64,000 nt of DNA, taken from QHXN01 sp963785125 (GTDB taxonomy: Bacteria > Acidobacteriota > Blastocatellia > Pyrinomonadales > Pyrinomonadaceae). Location of the stretch: NCBI GenBank assembly GCA_963785125.1, contig CAWATU010000006.1, forward strand, positions 1 to 64,000, in the 5' to 3' direction. Position 1 is the stretch's first letter, and each line of letters begins with the position of its first letter. Shown here one piece after another: positions 56,215 through 64,000 of this stretch. The notes under the pieces are model-generated. The model searched no databases, was not told where the DNA came from, and was given only the letters and a program-made list of their open reading frames with translations. Position numbers and translations under genes: made by a program.

Positions 56215-56829
56215 TCAACCGTTGGACTCGCGCTGCTGCCGGTCTTCGTTCAGTAGTTTGGAAGTCCAGAAAACGTAGTGTATGCCGGAGATGACGGCGA
56301 AGGAGAAGACGGTCGTGTAGACGGTCGGGAGGTACCCGCGCAGCGGCGGGAAACTGGCGGCGATGAGGACGAGGACGACCGCCACAATCTGTACGGTCGT
56401 GTTGGCTTTGCCCAGCCAGGAGGGTTTGAAGCCTCGGAAACCCGTGACGACGTTGATGGTTGCGGCGCCGACGATGATGAAGACATCGCGGCTGATGACG
56501 GCCGCCGTCACCCAGAAGGGGACGGGCAGGTGGCGCGGGTGCGGCTGGACGAGCGCCTCGGGCGCCATGATCGAGGGCATCGAGAGGGTTATAAACGAGG
56601 TGACGAGGAGGAGTTTGTCTGCGATGGGGTCGAGAATCTGCCCGAGCGGCGAATACTGGTTAAAACGGCGCGCGAAGAGCCCGTCCAGCCCGTCGGTCAC
56701 GCCCGCGACGACGAAGACGGACAGAGCCCACCCGAACCTCTGATAGTAGAGAGCGCCCACGAAGACCGGGATGAGCGCCATCCGGATGACGGTCAGAATG
56801 TTCGGGATGGTGACGACTTTGGAGGCCAT
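56215..56829 (-). CDS. pgsA: CDP-alcohol phosphatidyltransferase (phosphatidylglycerophosphate synthase-like)
   Basis: 204 residues, membrane protein with about six helices. The CDP-alcohol phosphotransferase motif is complete: D49-G50-x2-A53-R54-x8-G63-x3-D67-x3-D71 in DGLDGLFARRFNQYSPLGQI. The N-terminus TIPNILTVIRMALIPVFV is typical of PgsA, which joins CDP-diacylglycerol and glycerol 3-phosphate. A closely related cardiolipin or other synthase is possible. The ATG is immediately preceded by a 37-nt heptamer arm, leaving no Shine-Dalgarno. It follows the metallophosphoesterase gene on the same strand. Confidence 0.88.
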   Translation of the reverse strand: MASKVVTIPNILTVIRMALIPVFVGALYYQRFGWALSVFVVAGVTDGLDGLFARRFNQYSPLGQILDPIADKLLLVTSFITLSMPSIMAPEALVQPHPRHLPVPFWVTAAVISRDVFIIVGAATINVVTGFRGFKPSWLGKANTTVQIVAVVLVLIAASFPPLRGYLPTVYTTVFSFAVISGIHYVFWTSKLLNEDRQQRESNG

Positions 56830-56916
56830 AGAAAAGTATTGAGGACTGAGTACTGAGGACTGAGTGAAGAACGAGCCGACACTCAGTCCTCAGTACTCAG
56901 TCCTCAGTACTTTTCT
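56830..56916. repeat. 37-bp inverted heptamer arrays between metallophosphoesterase gene and pgsA
   Basis: Left arm 56830-56866 and right arm 56880-56916 are inverted copies over 37 bp with one mismatch; units are variants of GGACTGA and GTACTGA. Loop 13 nt. The right arm contains part of the metallophosphoesterase stop codon; the left arm begins one base before the pgsA ATG. Confidence 0.9.
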
Positions 56917-57772
56917 AGTCCGCGCGGCGCAGCGTCAGCAGAGAGACTTCGGGCAGGCAGCCGTAGCGGACGGGCAGGACGACCGTGCCGAGGCCGCGTG
57001 TGACGTAAATCTGGGTCTCGCCGCGGCGGCCCAAGCCCCGCAGGATGCGCCGGCGGACGCGGCCCGAGGCCGAGCGCTCGGAGCGCCATGTGACCTGCCC
57101 GCCGTGCGTGTGGCCGGATAGGACGAGGTCAACTCCGGCGCGGGCGGCGCGGCGCAGAATCACAGGGTTGTGGGCCAAAAGCAGCTTCATCTCGCCGGTG
57201 GAGGAGCCCGCGAGCGCGAGCGGCAGGTCTTCGAGGCCGACCATCGTGTCCTGCACGCCTGCGAGCCAGAAGGAGGCGCCGCGGTCTTCAAAGCGCAGCC
57301 CCTCGTTGTTGAGCACGCGGATGCCGGCGAGCGTGAAGAGGTCTGTGACGAGGTCTGCGTCCACCCAGTTGTCGTGGTTGCCGAGGCAGGCGTAGACGCC
57401 GCGCCGCGCCTTCAGTCTCCCCAACATCTCGGCGCAGGGCTGGACGTATTCGCGCTCGTGCGAGACGTAGTCACCGGTCAGGGCGATGATGTCCGGCTGG
57501 AGGCTGTTGGCGACCTCGACGGCGCGCTCGACCTGCTCGCGACCCGTAAAGGGGCTGTGGTGGATGTCCGAGAGTTGGACGATGCGGAGGCCGTCCATCT
57601 CGCGCGGCAGGCGCTTGAGTCCGACGGCGTGACGCTCGACGGAGAGTTGGTAGGGCTCCGCGAAGGCCGCGCGCGCAATCTGAGCCAGCCCGGAAGCGAT
57701 TGTGCGAAGGGGAGTCGTGCGCCCTGCGTTGGCGACACGTCGCCGCTCTCTCCAGTTGGTGATGGTTGCCAT
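56915..57772 (-). CDS. Calcineurin-like metallophosphoesterase (YkuE/YaeI-like)
   Basis: 285 residues from ATG 57772; a GTG 63 nt upstream is less likely. Metal-binding motifs in order: LSDIHHSPF (D-x-H), ALTGDYVSH (GD), CLGNHDNW (GNHD), LLLAHNPVI (H) and LSGHTHGGQV (GHTHGG). YaeI-type enzymes act on membrane phospholipid or lipid-A intermediates; a phosphatase role beside pgsA would fit phospholipid metabolism, but the substrate is unknown. The N-terminal 45 residues are basic and partly hydrophobic, possibly membrane-associated. Confidence 0.9.
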   Translation of the reverse strand: MATITNWRERRRVANAGRTTPLRTIASGLAQIARAAFAEPYQLSVERHAVGLKRLPREMDGLRIVQLSDIHHSPFTGREQVERAVEVANSLQPDIIALTGDYVSHEREYVQPCAEMLGRLKARRGVYACLGNHDNWVDADLVTDLFTLAGIRVLNNEGLRFEDRGASFWLAGVQDTMVGLEDLPLALAGSSTGEMKLLLAHNPVILRRAARAGVDLVLSGHTHGGQVTWRSERSASGRVRRRILRGLGRRGETQIYVTRGLGTVVLPVRYGCLPEVSLLTLRRAD

Positions 57773-57955
57773 CTTCGTCTGTGTCGGTTTAAAGGAGTGC
57801 CTGAAAAACTGTGCGAGGCCGTTAATTCCCTTCACCCCGGCCCGCTTTTCAAAGCCCGCGAATTATATGAATCTATGCCGCCCGGCGCAAGGCCGCCGGC
57901 GCCACTTTCTACGACACTTTCGCGACATTTGGGTTGTGCGACAGTACACCCGCGC

Positions 57956-59791
57956 TTATTTCAGAGGCCAGAAGTAGGGGACGAGGAGGATGACGATGGC
58001 GAAGACGGCTATCGTGAGGATCGAGCCGACCTTGAAGAAGTCGAGGAAGCGGTAGCGGCCGGGCGTGTAGATAAGGACGCAGGCCGGCTCCAAAGGTGTC
58101 AGGAACGAGCAGGAGGCGGCGTAGGTGACGGCGACGGCGAAGGTGCGCGGATTGAGACCGAGCGCGAGCGCCGTCTTGACCGCGATGGGGAGGACGACGA
58201 GCGCGGCCGCCTGGTTCGACATCGGCTGCGTGAGTGCCACCGTCAGCGCGAAGAAGCCGGCGAGGACGGCGACGCCGCCGTAAGCCTGAAAGTTGTTGAC
58301 GATGATGTCGGCGAGGTACTGGTCGGCCTTTGTCTTCTCCATCGCCGTCCCGAAACTTATCATCCCCGCGATGAGGACGATGAGGCGCCAGTCGATGAGT
58401 TCGTAGACCTCGCGCAGGTGCAGGGCGCGCGAGGCCAGCAGGATGAGCACGCCGAAGAGCACGGCGATGGCGAGCGGCACCTGCGGCAGATGTAGAACCG
58501 AGAAGAAGAGGAAGACGACGAAGGCCCCGACCGCCCACCAGCGCTTGCCTGCGCGCTCGCGCCGCCCCTGCAAGTCCCCCTCTTCGAGCAGCAGGACGTG
58601 GCCGTCCGACGTGAGCCGCTCGACACCGTCCTTTGTCCCCTGCACGAGCAGCACGTCGCCGAAGCGGAGCGTCACGGTCGAGAGCTTCGTCAACAGGGCC
58701 ATCCCGTGGCGGTTGATGGCGAGCACGGTCAGGTCGTAGCGGTCACGAAAGTTGAGGCTGCGCAGCGTCCGGTTCGTCATCTCCGAGCCGCGCAGGATCA
58801 TCACCTCGAAGAGTTCCACGTCGCCCGCTTCGAGGTCGTGCGGTTGCAGCTCGAAGTCGGGGCGAATCTCCAGCCCTGCCTCCTCCTTGACGCGCAGGAT
58901 GTCCTCCATCCGCCCCTGCACGAGCAGCAGGTCGCCCTCCTGCAAGACCTCCTCGCCGCGCGGCGGCAGCCGCCCCTGCGTCCCGCGGATGATGCCGATG
59001 ACGGTGAGGTCGAGTATCTCCGAGAGGTTCCCCTCCTCCAGCGTCTTGCCCGCGAGCGGCGAGCCCTCGACGACGACCACCTCCGAGATGTACTGCCGCA
59101 TCCCGTACTGCTCGACCAGCGAGTCGGCCGAGCCGCGCGCGGGCAGGAGCCGCAGCCCCAGCAAAAGCATGTAGAGCATGCCGACGACGACGATGGCGAT
59201 GCCGACCGGCGTCAGCTCGAACATCGTGAAGGGCGCGAGCGGCTCCGGGCCGAGGTTGAAACGTTGGAGCAGTTCCCCGTTCTGCCCGAGCTTGGCGAGC
59301 GCGCCCGAGACGGCGAGGTTGGTGGACGTACCGATGAGCGTGCAGGTGCCGCCGAGGATGGCGCCGAAGGCGAGCGGCATCAGGAGCTTCGACGGCTGGA
59401 CGCGCGCGCGGTGCGCGATGCCGAGAACGACGGGGACGAACATCGCCGTCGTCGTCGTGTTCTTCATCACCGACGCGCACGCGGCGGCCGTGAACATGAT
59501 GAGCGTCGTGAGCTTGAACTCGTTGCCGCCCGCGATGCGATGGAGGCGGCGGCCGACGACATCGACCACGCCCGTCTTCACCAGTCCGCCGGTCAGGACG
59601 AACAGTCCGGCGATGGTGATGACGATGTCGTTGCCGAAGCCCGCGAACGCCTCAGAGACGTTGAGCGTCCCCGTCAGCACCAGCCCGATGACGAGGAGGA
59701 TGGTGACGATGTCGATGGGTATCCTCTCGGTCCCGAAGAGCACGAGCGCGATGACGAGGAGGACGAGGACGATGGCGATGGGCTGGGTCAT
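57956..59791 (-). CDS. SLC13/DASS-type anion permease with two RCK_C (TrkA-C) domains
   Basis: 611 residues. Two halves of about five to six membrane helices flank a cytoplasmic region (about 215-395) holding two TrkA-C domains (EVVVVEGSPLAGKTLEEGNL, LFEVMILRGSEMTNRTLRSL, each ending in GDVLLVQG or GDLLLVQG). Transport motifs: GGTCTLIGTSTNLAVSG in the first half and LTQPMSNQAAALVVLPI in the second. Members move sulfate, silicate or dicarboxylates, often with sodium; the substrate is not determined. It is divergent from the response regulator gene. Confidence 0.88.
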   Translation of the reverse strand: MTQPIAIVLVLLVIALVLFGTERIPIDIVTILLVIGLVLTGTLNVSEAFAGFGNDIVITIAGLFVLTGGLVKTGVVDVVGRRLHRIAGGNEFKLTTLIMFTAAACASVMKNTTTTAMFVPVVLGIAHRARVQPSKLLMPLAFGAILGGTCTLIGTSTNLAVSGALAKLGQNGELLQRFNLGPEPLAPFTMFELTPVGIAIVVVGMLYMLLLGLRLLPARGSADSLVEQYGMRQYISEVVVVEGSPLAGKTLEEGNLSEILDLTVIGIIRGTQGRLPPRGEEVLQEGDLLLVQGRMEDILRVKEEAGLEIRPDFELQPHDLEAGDVELFEVMILRGSEMTNRTLRSLNFRDRYDLTVLAINRHGMALLTKLSTVTLRFGDVLLVQGTKDGVERLTSDGHVLLLEEGDLQGRRERAGKRWWAVGAFVVFLFFSVLHLPQVPLAIAVLFGVLILLASRALHLREVYELIDWRLIVLIAGMISFGTAMEKTKADQYLADIIVNNFQAYGGVAVLAGFFALTVALTQPMSNQAAALVVLPIAVKTALALGLNPRTFAVAVTYAASCSFLTPLEPACVLIYTPGRYRFLDFFKVGSILTIAVFAIVILLVPYFWPLK

Positions 59792-59801
59792 GTCTCTCTT
59801 C

Positions 59802-59810
59802 TGCTATAAT
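59802..59810 (+). promoter_or_regulatory. Extended -10 promoter of the response regulator gene
   Basis: TGCTATAAT (59802-59810) is a perfect extended -10; no good -35 is visible, as is usual for this class. The start would be near 59817, about 98 nt before ATG. Confidence 0.6.
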
Positions 59811-59914
59811 CCGGAGACGGCCTGACAACTTGTCGAAACTGTGGTTTTTGCTTCGCGCGTGGGCGTCATTCTATAGTCCCGCGTGCCGAACTTTGCAAGG
59901 GGAAGTGTGACCTT

Positions 59915-60412
59915 ATGGGCGGGCAGCGCGTACTGGTGATCGAGGATCAGGAAGACCTTGCGGCCCTGTACGAGCAGGCGCTCTCGACGGAGGGCTTCGA
60001 GGTCTCGAAGGCTTACACGGGCGAGGAGGGCGTCGGGCTCTTCGAGGATAACGGTGCCGACGCCGTCGTCCTGGACATGACGCTCCCCGAGATGCACGGC
60101 GTCCAGACGCTTCAAGCGATTCGGAATCTGAACGCCAACGTCCCCGTCGTCGTCGTCACCGGCGAGACGAGCGACGAGACGCGCCGGAAGTGTGAGCGGC
60201 TCGGCGTCCAGCAGTACCTCTCGAAGCCGGCCGACTACCGCGACATCATCGACGCCCTACGCCGCGCGCTCGACGACCCGAAGACCAGCACGGAGGAGTA
60301 TCAGGTCATCACCCTCCGCCTCCCCACGCGCATCGTCCGCTGCCTGACAGGCATCGACGAAAACATCGAGCGCGCCGTCGAGTTGATCTGCGAAGAGAAG
60401 TTTAAGACCTGA
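59915..60412 (+). CDS. Response regulator with receiver domain and short C-terminal extension
   Basis: 165 residues. Receiver domain 1-120: RVLVIEDQEDLAALYEQAL (acidic pair E/D), phospho-acceptor Asp in AVVLDMTLPEM (about D53), VVVTGET (Thr) and LSKPADY (Lys). The remaining 40 residues (YQVITLRLPTRIVRCLTGID, then ENIERAVELICEEK) could form a ribbon-helix-helix-like or dimerisation element; no standard output domain is present. GGGGAAG precedes the start by 9 nt. Orphan, with no histidine kinase nearby. Confidence 0.85.
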   Translation: MGGQRVLVIEDQEDLAALYEQALSTEGFEVSKAYTGEEGVGLFEDNGADAVVLDMTLPEMHGVQTLQAIRNLNANVPVVVVTGETSDETRRKCERLGVQQYLSKPADYRDIIDALRRALDDPKTSTEEYQVITLRLPTRIVRCLTGIDENIERAVELICEEKFKT

Positions 60413-60448
60413 TCCAATCTCACCTGCGTTGATAAGGAGTTGCCGCGC

Positions 60449-61474
60449 TCACTCAAACAGCTTGCGCTCGACGCCGGCCGCGGCGCGTTTGGTTCTGCCC
60501 TTCGCGGACTTCTGTTGGGAGGGGTGTTGGGCGAGGTGTTCGGCGTTGAGGCCAAGCTCTTTGAGCAGGCCGGCGAACTTCTTCGCGCCGTGCATGGTGA
60601 TGATTCTCTGCGCGCCGGACTCGCGCGCGAGGCGGACGAGGTCGTCGTAGTCGGCGTGGTCGGAGAGCGGCAGCACGAGGTCTACGTCCTTGTACATGTA
60701 GGGCGCGCTCTTGCCGACGGCCCAGCCGGTCAGCATGATGAGGTAGCGGCGCGGGATGTTCAAAATCATCGGCTGGCGGCGAGTGCCCGGCGGGGTGATG
60801 AGCACGCGCCGCTCGACGTTCCCACGCTCGTAACGCTCGTACTCGCCCGAGAACTCCACGCCGCACTCGCGGTAAATCTCCGAGACGTTGTAGACCGCCC
60901 CGTGCAGGCTGACGCGGTAGCCGCGCCTGAGGAGTAGTTCCAGCGCCTCCTGACTCTTCCCCAGCGCGTAAGCCAGCACGACCGGCACGGCATCGTCCGA
61001 GAGCGCGCGGTCGCAGGCGGCGTAAAGCCTGTCGTAGGTCGCCACGTCGGGCGGGAAGCGGTACTGCGGGTCGCCGAAGGTGGACTCCATGACGAGCGTG
61101 TCGCAGGGAACGACGACCGCCTGCTCGGCCGCGACGTTCGGCCGCAGCTTCACGTCGCCCGTGTAGACGAGCCGCTCGCCGTCGGCCTCGACCAGTATCT
61201 GCGCCGAGCCGAGGCAGTGGCCGGCCGGGTACATCGTCAAAGCATACCGGCCGTAGTCGCGCCGCTCCCCGTACCTCAAAGCCTCGACCTCGGCCTCGCC
61301 GCGGCGGTGGCGGAAGAGGCGCGCCGTCTCGGGCGTGGCGACGATTGCACGGTGTTCGGCGATGTGGTCGGAGTGGGCGTGCGAGATGACGCAGCGCTCG
61401 CGCGGGCCGTCGGCGTCGAACCACAGATCGAGGTCGGGCAGGTAGAGCCCGTCTCTGTACTCGACTCTTAGCAA
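60449..61474 (-). CDS. Metallo-beta-lactamase/beta-CASP nuclease (ligase-associated exonuclease-like)
   Basis: 341 residues. The metal site is HAHSDH (residues about 32-37), with AGHCLGSAQILVE, YTGDVKLRPN and LPLSDHADYDDL supplying further ligands; the beta-CASP part includes LAYALGKSQEALELL. The closest named group from memory is the SNM1-like exonuclease found with ATP-dependent DNA ligase and Lhr helicase in bacterial repair operons; those partners are not present. A basic tail (QQKSAKGRTKRAAAGVERK) may aid DNA binding. Confidence 0.85.
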   Translation of the reverse strand: MLRVEYRDGLYLPDLDLWFDADGPRERCVISHAHSDHIAEHRAIVATPETARLFRHRRGEAEVEALRYGERRDYGRYALTMYPAGHCLGSAQILVEADGERLVYTGDVKLRPNVAAEQAVVVPCDTLVMESTFGDPQYRFPPDVATYDRLYAACDRALSDDAVPVVLAYALGKSQEALELLLRRGYRVSLHGAVYNVSEIYRECGVEFSGEYERYERGNVERRVLITPPGTRRQPMILNIPRRYLIMLTGWAVGKSAPYMYKDVDLVLPLSDHADYDDLVRLARESGAQRIITMHGAKKFAGLLKELGLNAEHLAQHPSQQKSAKGRTKRAAAGVERKLFE

Positions 61475-61572
61475 GGCTTAAAAACCCCCTGGCTCTCCGG
61501 GCGCGTCAGCTTGCCGCGCGCCACGGTCTCGTCTATGTTTTCGGGAGAAGTCTTCCAGAGGATTATAACTGA

Positions 61573-62337
61573 ATGAGTGACGAAGTCCCGAAGCACGACC
61601 CGGAAGAGTCTAAGGCCGAGGTGGCGCAGGCCGCGCCGCAGCGGCGGCGAGAGTCGCGGCGGCTGGTGCGCGCCGAGTACGTATACGCGGTGGGGCTCGC
61701 GGCCTTCGCCGTGCTGGCCGTGCTGGCGAAGGCCAACGCCTATTTCTCGTGGGACGTGCGCGTTGCCAACGCCGTGCAGTCGATAACGTTGCCGGGCATG
61801 GAGACGTTGATGCGCGTCGTCTCAATCCCGGGCAACGGCGCCACGTCGTGGGCCTTCGTCATCGTCACGTTCATCATCTTCTTCGCCTTCAGACGCCGCT
61901 CGGAGGCGTTCGGGGTGCTGCTGAGCGCAGCGGGCGGCTCGGCGCTCAACCGCGTGGTTAAGTACGTCGTCGCGCGCCCGCGCCCGACGCTGGAGCACGT
62001 CCGCGTGAGCGGCGAGTGGGCGCACGAGAGTTTCCCTTCGGGGCACGTCACCTTCTACGTCTGCTTCTTCGGCTTCCTCTTCTTCGTCGCCTTCGCGCTG
62101 CTGCCGAAGGGCTCGACCGCGCGCAAGGTGGCGTGCGCGCTCTCCGCGCTGCCCGTCCTGCTCGTCGGCCTCTCGCGCGTCTACCTCGGCGCGCACTGGC
62201 CGAGCGACACCCTCGGCGCCTACCTCTTCAGCGGTCTCTGGCTCGCCCTCTCGGTCGACCTCTACCGGCGCTGGAAGCGCCGCGCCACCTTCCACACGGA
62301 GGAGGAGGTGAAGGAGGAGGTGCGTGAAGAGGTGTGA
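61573..62337 (+). CDS. PAP2-family membrane phosphatase
   Basis: 254 residues. After a charged 35-residue N-terminus there are about six helices and the three-part phosphatase signature: KYVVARPRP (about 137-145), ESFPSGH (about 155-161) and SRVYLGAHWPSD (about 199-210). Enzymes of this type dephosphorylate undecaprenyl pyrophosphate, phosphatidic acid or phosphatidylglycerophosphate; an envelope-lipid role fits the neighbourhood. A Glu/Val-rich tail (EEEVKEEVREEV) ends the protein. Its stop codon is the first part of a TGAACCG heptamer array. Confidence 0.9.
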   Translation: MSDEVPKHDPEESKAEVAQAAPQRRRESRRLVRAEYVYAVGLAAFAVLAVLAKANAYFSWDVRVANAVQSITLPGMETLMRVVSIPGNGATSWAFVIVTFIIFFAFRRRSEAFGVLLSAAGGSALNRVVKYVVARPRPTLEHVRVSGEWAHESFPSGHVTFYVCFFGFLFFVAFALLPKGSTARKVACALSALPVLLVGLSRVYLGAHWPSDTLGAYLFSGLWLALSVDLYRRWKRRATFHTEEEVKEEVREEV

Positions 62338-62405
62338 ACCGTGAACCGTCAATCGTGACAGGAAGAAGGCAGTTAAACTGCCTACTGCCCTCTGTCTACT
62401 GCCTA
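62335..62405. repeat. Two heptamer arrays (TGAACCG and CTGCCTA) between PAP2 gene and decayed glycosyltransferase
   Basis: 62335-62360: TGAACCG, TGAACCG, TCAATCG, TGACA. 62378-62405: CTGCCTA, CTGCCCT, CTGTCTA, CTGCCTA. Between them AGGCAGTT-A-AACTGCCT (62367-62383) is a perfect palindrome. Two heptamer families seen elsewhere in the window meet here. Both adjoining stop codons lie inside the arrays. Confidence 0.8.
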
Positions 62406-62802
62406 CTCTTTTGAGTAGACCTCGGCGGCGACGACGCCTTCGATGAGGATTTGCGTCTCGGGCTTGAAGTCGGCGCGGACGCGGCGCAGCTCTGCTTGAT
62501 TCTCAAAGTAGGTGCGGCCACGCTGGAGGAGGGCGTAAGTAGGGCCGGGCTCGTTCATCACGTCAAAGTGCGGGTCAGAGATGATTCGCGGGCGCAGGTC
62601 TTCGCGGCCGCTCGGCGTTCTCCGTGAAGTCGCCGCGCCTGTAGGCGCGCACCGCTTCGAGCTTGTTGATCTCGTCCTCGGCCAGACCCAGCTCCGAGAC
62701 GCCCCACGCCCGCAGGCCAAACCCCGACGCCGCCAGCACGCACAGCAAGAGCACGGCGCAGCGCTCCACGTGAAGGGGGTTATTAAACTCCTTGTTGAGC
62801 AT
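62403..62802 (-). pseudogene. Glycosyltransferase (GT39/ArnT-like) remnant with large internal deletion
   Basis: The N-terminal part (62802 to about 62615) encodes a membrane helix and the block GVSELGLAEDEINKLEAVRA-YRRGDFTENAERP, which I recognise as the start of GT39-like membrane glycosyltransferases of about 500 residues in this phylum. It then loses its frame. The C-terminal part in another frame (about 62605 to 62403) reads DPHFDVMNEPGPTYALLQRG, RTYFENQAELRRVRADFKPE, VAAEVYSKE and looks like a genuine protein end. The middle is missing, so an internal deletion is the simplest reading. Whether both ends belong to the same gene is inference. Confidence 0.55.
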
Positions 62803-62869
62803 CAGCTTTAAAGCTTTGTCGCTGTGCCTCTGTGGTTAATTCGACGCGCGCCAGACTCAGTTCTGAACT

Positions 62870-63964
62870 TTAGGATTCGGTGACGGCGTCGGGGGTCGCC
62901 TTCTCGCCGAGGGCGGCGGCCTGTGCGCGCTCGGCCTCGGCGGCGACCGTGCGCAGGGAGAGGCCGCGCGCCAGAAGGAGCCCGACGCCCACGGCCATCC
63001 AGAAGAGCATGCGCGCCTTGCGCACGATGGCGAGCGTGACGCCCGCGGCCACCCCGTAGGCGAGCACCTGGGCCAACTGCCCTGTCCCCAACTCGTCGAT
63101 GCCTGCGCGCAGCGGGACGAACTTGAAGACGACCGTGATGATGCGGTTGACCGACTCGAAGAGGAAGGCCGAGAGCACGCTCGGCCGCGCGCCGTCGATG
63201 AGCCAGATGGTCAGGTAGCCCTCGGCCACGCCGAAGAGGTGGAAGAGCCCTTCGCACAGAGCTATGCCGGCGAACCGCGCGCGGTTGCGCGAGTAGAAGC
63301 CGTAGATGCGCTCCTCGAACGAGCCGACGCGCGCGAGCCTGCGCTCAAGCGTCTTCCGCCCTAAGCCCCGCGCCGCCGTCCAGCGCAGGGCCGCGCTCAA
63401 AAACCTCCACTCGCTCCTGACGGCGTTGAAGGCGAAGAGGATGAAGATGGCCGCACCCGCGATGATGCTGTAACTCGAATAGCGCAAGACCTTCGGCAGT
63501 TGGAAGGAGAGCAGGAGCGCCGCCGCGCCGCTCAGGATGAAGAGCGCGACCGAGAGCATGTAGAAGATGTTCTCGACGGCGATGGCCGAGAAGGTGGCGG
63601 CAAAGGGGACGCCGCGGCGCGAAGCCATCGCGGCCTTCGTCGGCTCGCTGACGACGATGCCGAGCGGCACGACGTTGCCGGCGGCGTCGCCGATGAGGTA
63701 CGCCTTGAAGGCTTCGACGAAGCCGAGGCGGTGCGGCTCCTCGAAGCAGAGCGTCCAGGCGCGCACGCGCACAGCGAACCGCAGCCCCGCCAGCAGGAGG
63801 ATGGGCACGAACCACCACCCGATCTGCGCGATGTTCGACCAGACCTCGGCCGGCCCCGCGCGCCAGACGAAGTACGCGAAGAGCGCGAGCCCCGCCAGCC
63901 CGCACAACAGCCCCACAGGCGCGAGCCTCCCGCGCGCGCCCCCCGCTTTCGACTTCTCTTCCAT
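62870..63964 (-). CDS. LPG_synthase_TM family membrane protein (flippase-like)
   Basis: 364 residues from ATG 63964 (a TTG nine nt upstream is also in frame, and the frame stays open to the window end). About eight transmembrane helices of the lysylphosphatidylglycerol synthetase N-terminal type: VGLLCGLAGLALFAYFVWRA, WWFVPILLLAGLRFAVRVRA, the conserved GDAAGNVVPLGIVVSEPTKA loop, and LFESVNRIITVVFKFVPLRA with GIDELGTGQLAQVL. Related proteins without the synthetase domain flip or move lipids. The glycosyltransferase remnant lies downstream, so the pair may once have formed a cell-surface glycan unit. A stop codon at 63970 in another frame may end an upstream gene. Confidence 0.82.
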   Translation of the reverse strand: MEEKSKAGGARGRLAPVGLLCGLAGLALFAYFVWRAGPAEVWSNIAQIGWWFVPILLLAGLRFAVRVRAWTLCFEEPHRLGFVEAFKAYLIGDAAGNVVPLGIVVSEPTKAAMASRRGVPFAATFSAIAVENIFYMLSVALFILSGAAALLLSFQLPKVLRYSSYSIIAGAAIFILFAFNAVRSEWRFLSAALRWTAARGLGRKTLERRLARVGSFEERIYGFYSRNRARFAGIALCEGLFHLFGVAEGYLTIWLIDGARPSVLSAFLFESVNRIITVVFKFVPLRAGIDELGTGQLAQVLAYGVAAGVTLAIVRKARMLFWMAVGVGLLLARGLSLRTVAAEAERAQAAALGEKATPDAVTES

Positions 63965-64000
63965 CACTTTCAAGCTTTCGCACGCCGAGCCGCTGTCGGT

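Overview
The window is high-GC (roughly two thirds G+C by eye) and reads as a chromosomal segment of an Acidobacteriota bacterium, most likely Blastocatellia/Pyrinomonadales. The support is three Oar-like TonB-dependent receptors with N-terminal carboxypeptidase-regulatory domains, a prkA/yeaH/spoVR set, a dnaK-dnaJ-hspR operon, a PATAN (DUF4388) protein and a multidomain Ser/Thr kinase-ATPase-TPR protein. This placement rests on family knowledge, not a search. No tRNA, rRNA, CRISPR array, insertion sequence or prophage was seen.

Layout. 1-4.4 kb: a frameshifted membrane protein, small membrane proteins, an SRPBCC protein, a CarH-like B12/light regulator followed by cysteine dioxygenase, and an orphan SLATT effector. 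4.5-12.9 kb: spoVR, an Oar-like receptor, yeaH and prkA, all on the minus strand. 12.9-17.5 kb: truB, recX, alaS. 17.6-28 kb: cell-wall functions (peptidoglycan-binding protein, lytic transglycosylase, 3D-domain hydrolase, dapF, dacB), with signalling proteins, an asparaginase and a low-GC gap holding three similar hairpins. 28.3-35.6 kb: a second receptor, L,D-transpeptidase, heptose kinase, heptosyltransferase and a Trm112-like protein. 35.8-47.4 kb: DUF4388 and HD-GYP signalling, an M43 protease, a lipoprotein rhodanese, a third receptor, an OmpA protein and two YsnF/DUF2382 stress proteins. 47.4-56.2 kb: the giant kinase and the hspR-dnaJ-dnaK heat-shock operon. 56.2-64 kb: pgsA, a metallophosphatase, an SLC13-type transporter, a response regulator, a beta-CASP nuclease, a PAP2 phosphatase, a decayed glycosyltransferase and an LPG-synthase-like membrane protein.

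Functionally the segment is dominated by the cell envelope (peptidoglycan, LPS core, phospholipid, outer-membrane receptors) and by stress and signalling systems.

The most unusual content is non-coding. (1) The gap between dacB and dapF is filled by twelve consecutive 21-bp units without an indel, several centred on palindromes such as GGAAATTTCC. (2) At least nine intergenic gaps hold tandem 7-bp repeats of different sequence, most as inverted pairs that would fold into hairpins. They fill both gaps of the dnaK-dnaJ-hspR operon and take the place of the Shine-Dalgarno sequence in front of alaS, the heptose kinase gene, dnaJ, hspR and pgsA. (3) Three successive hairpins at 22.4-22.6 kb each expose a C-rich loop containing TCCCCCAA. 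A DapF homologue with both catalytic Cys replaced by Ser is the most notable protein anomaly.
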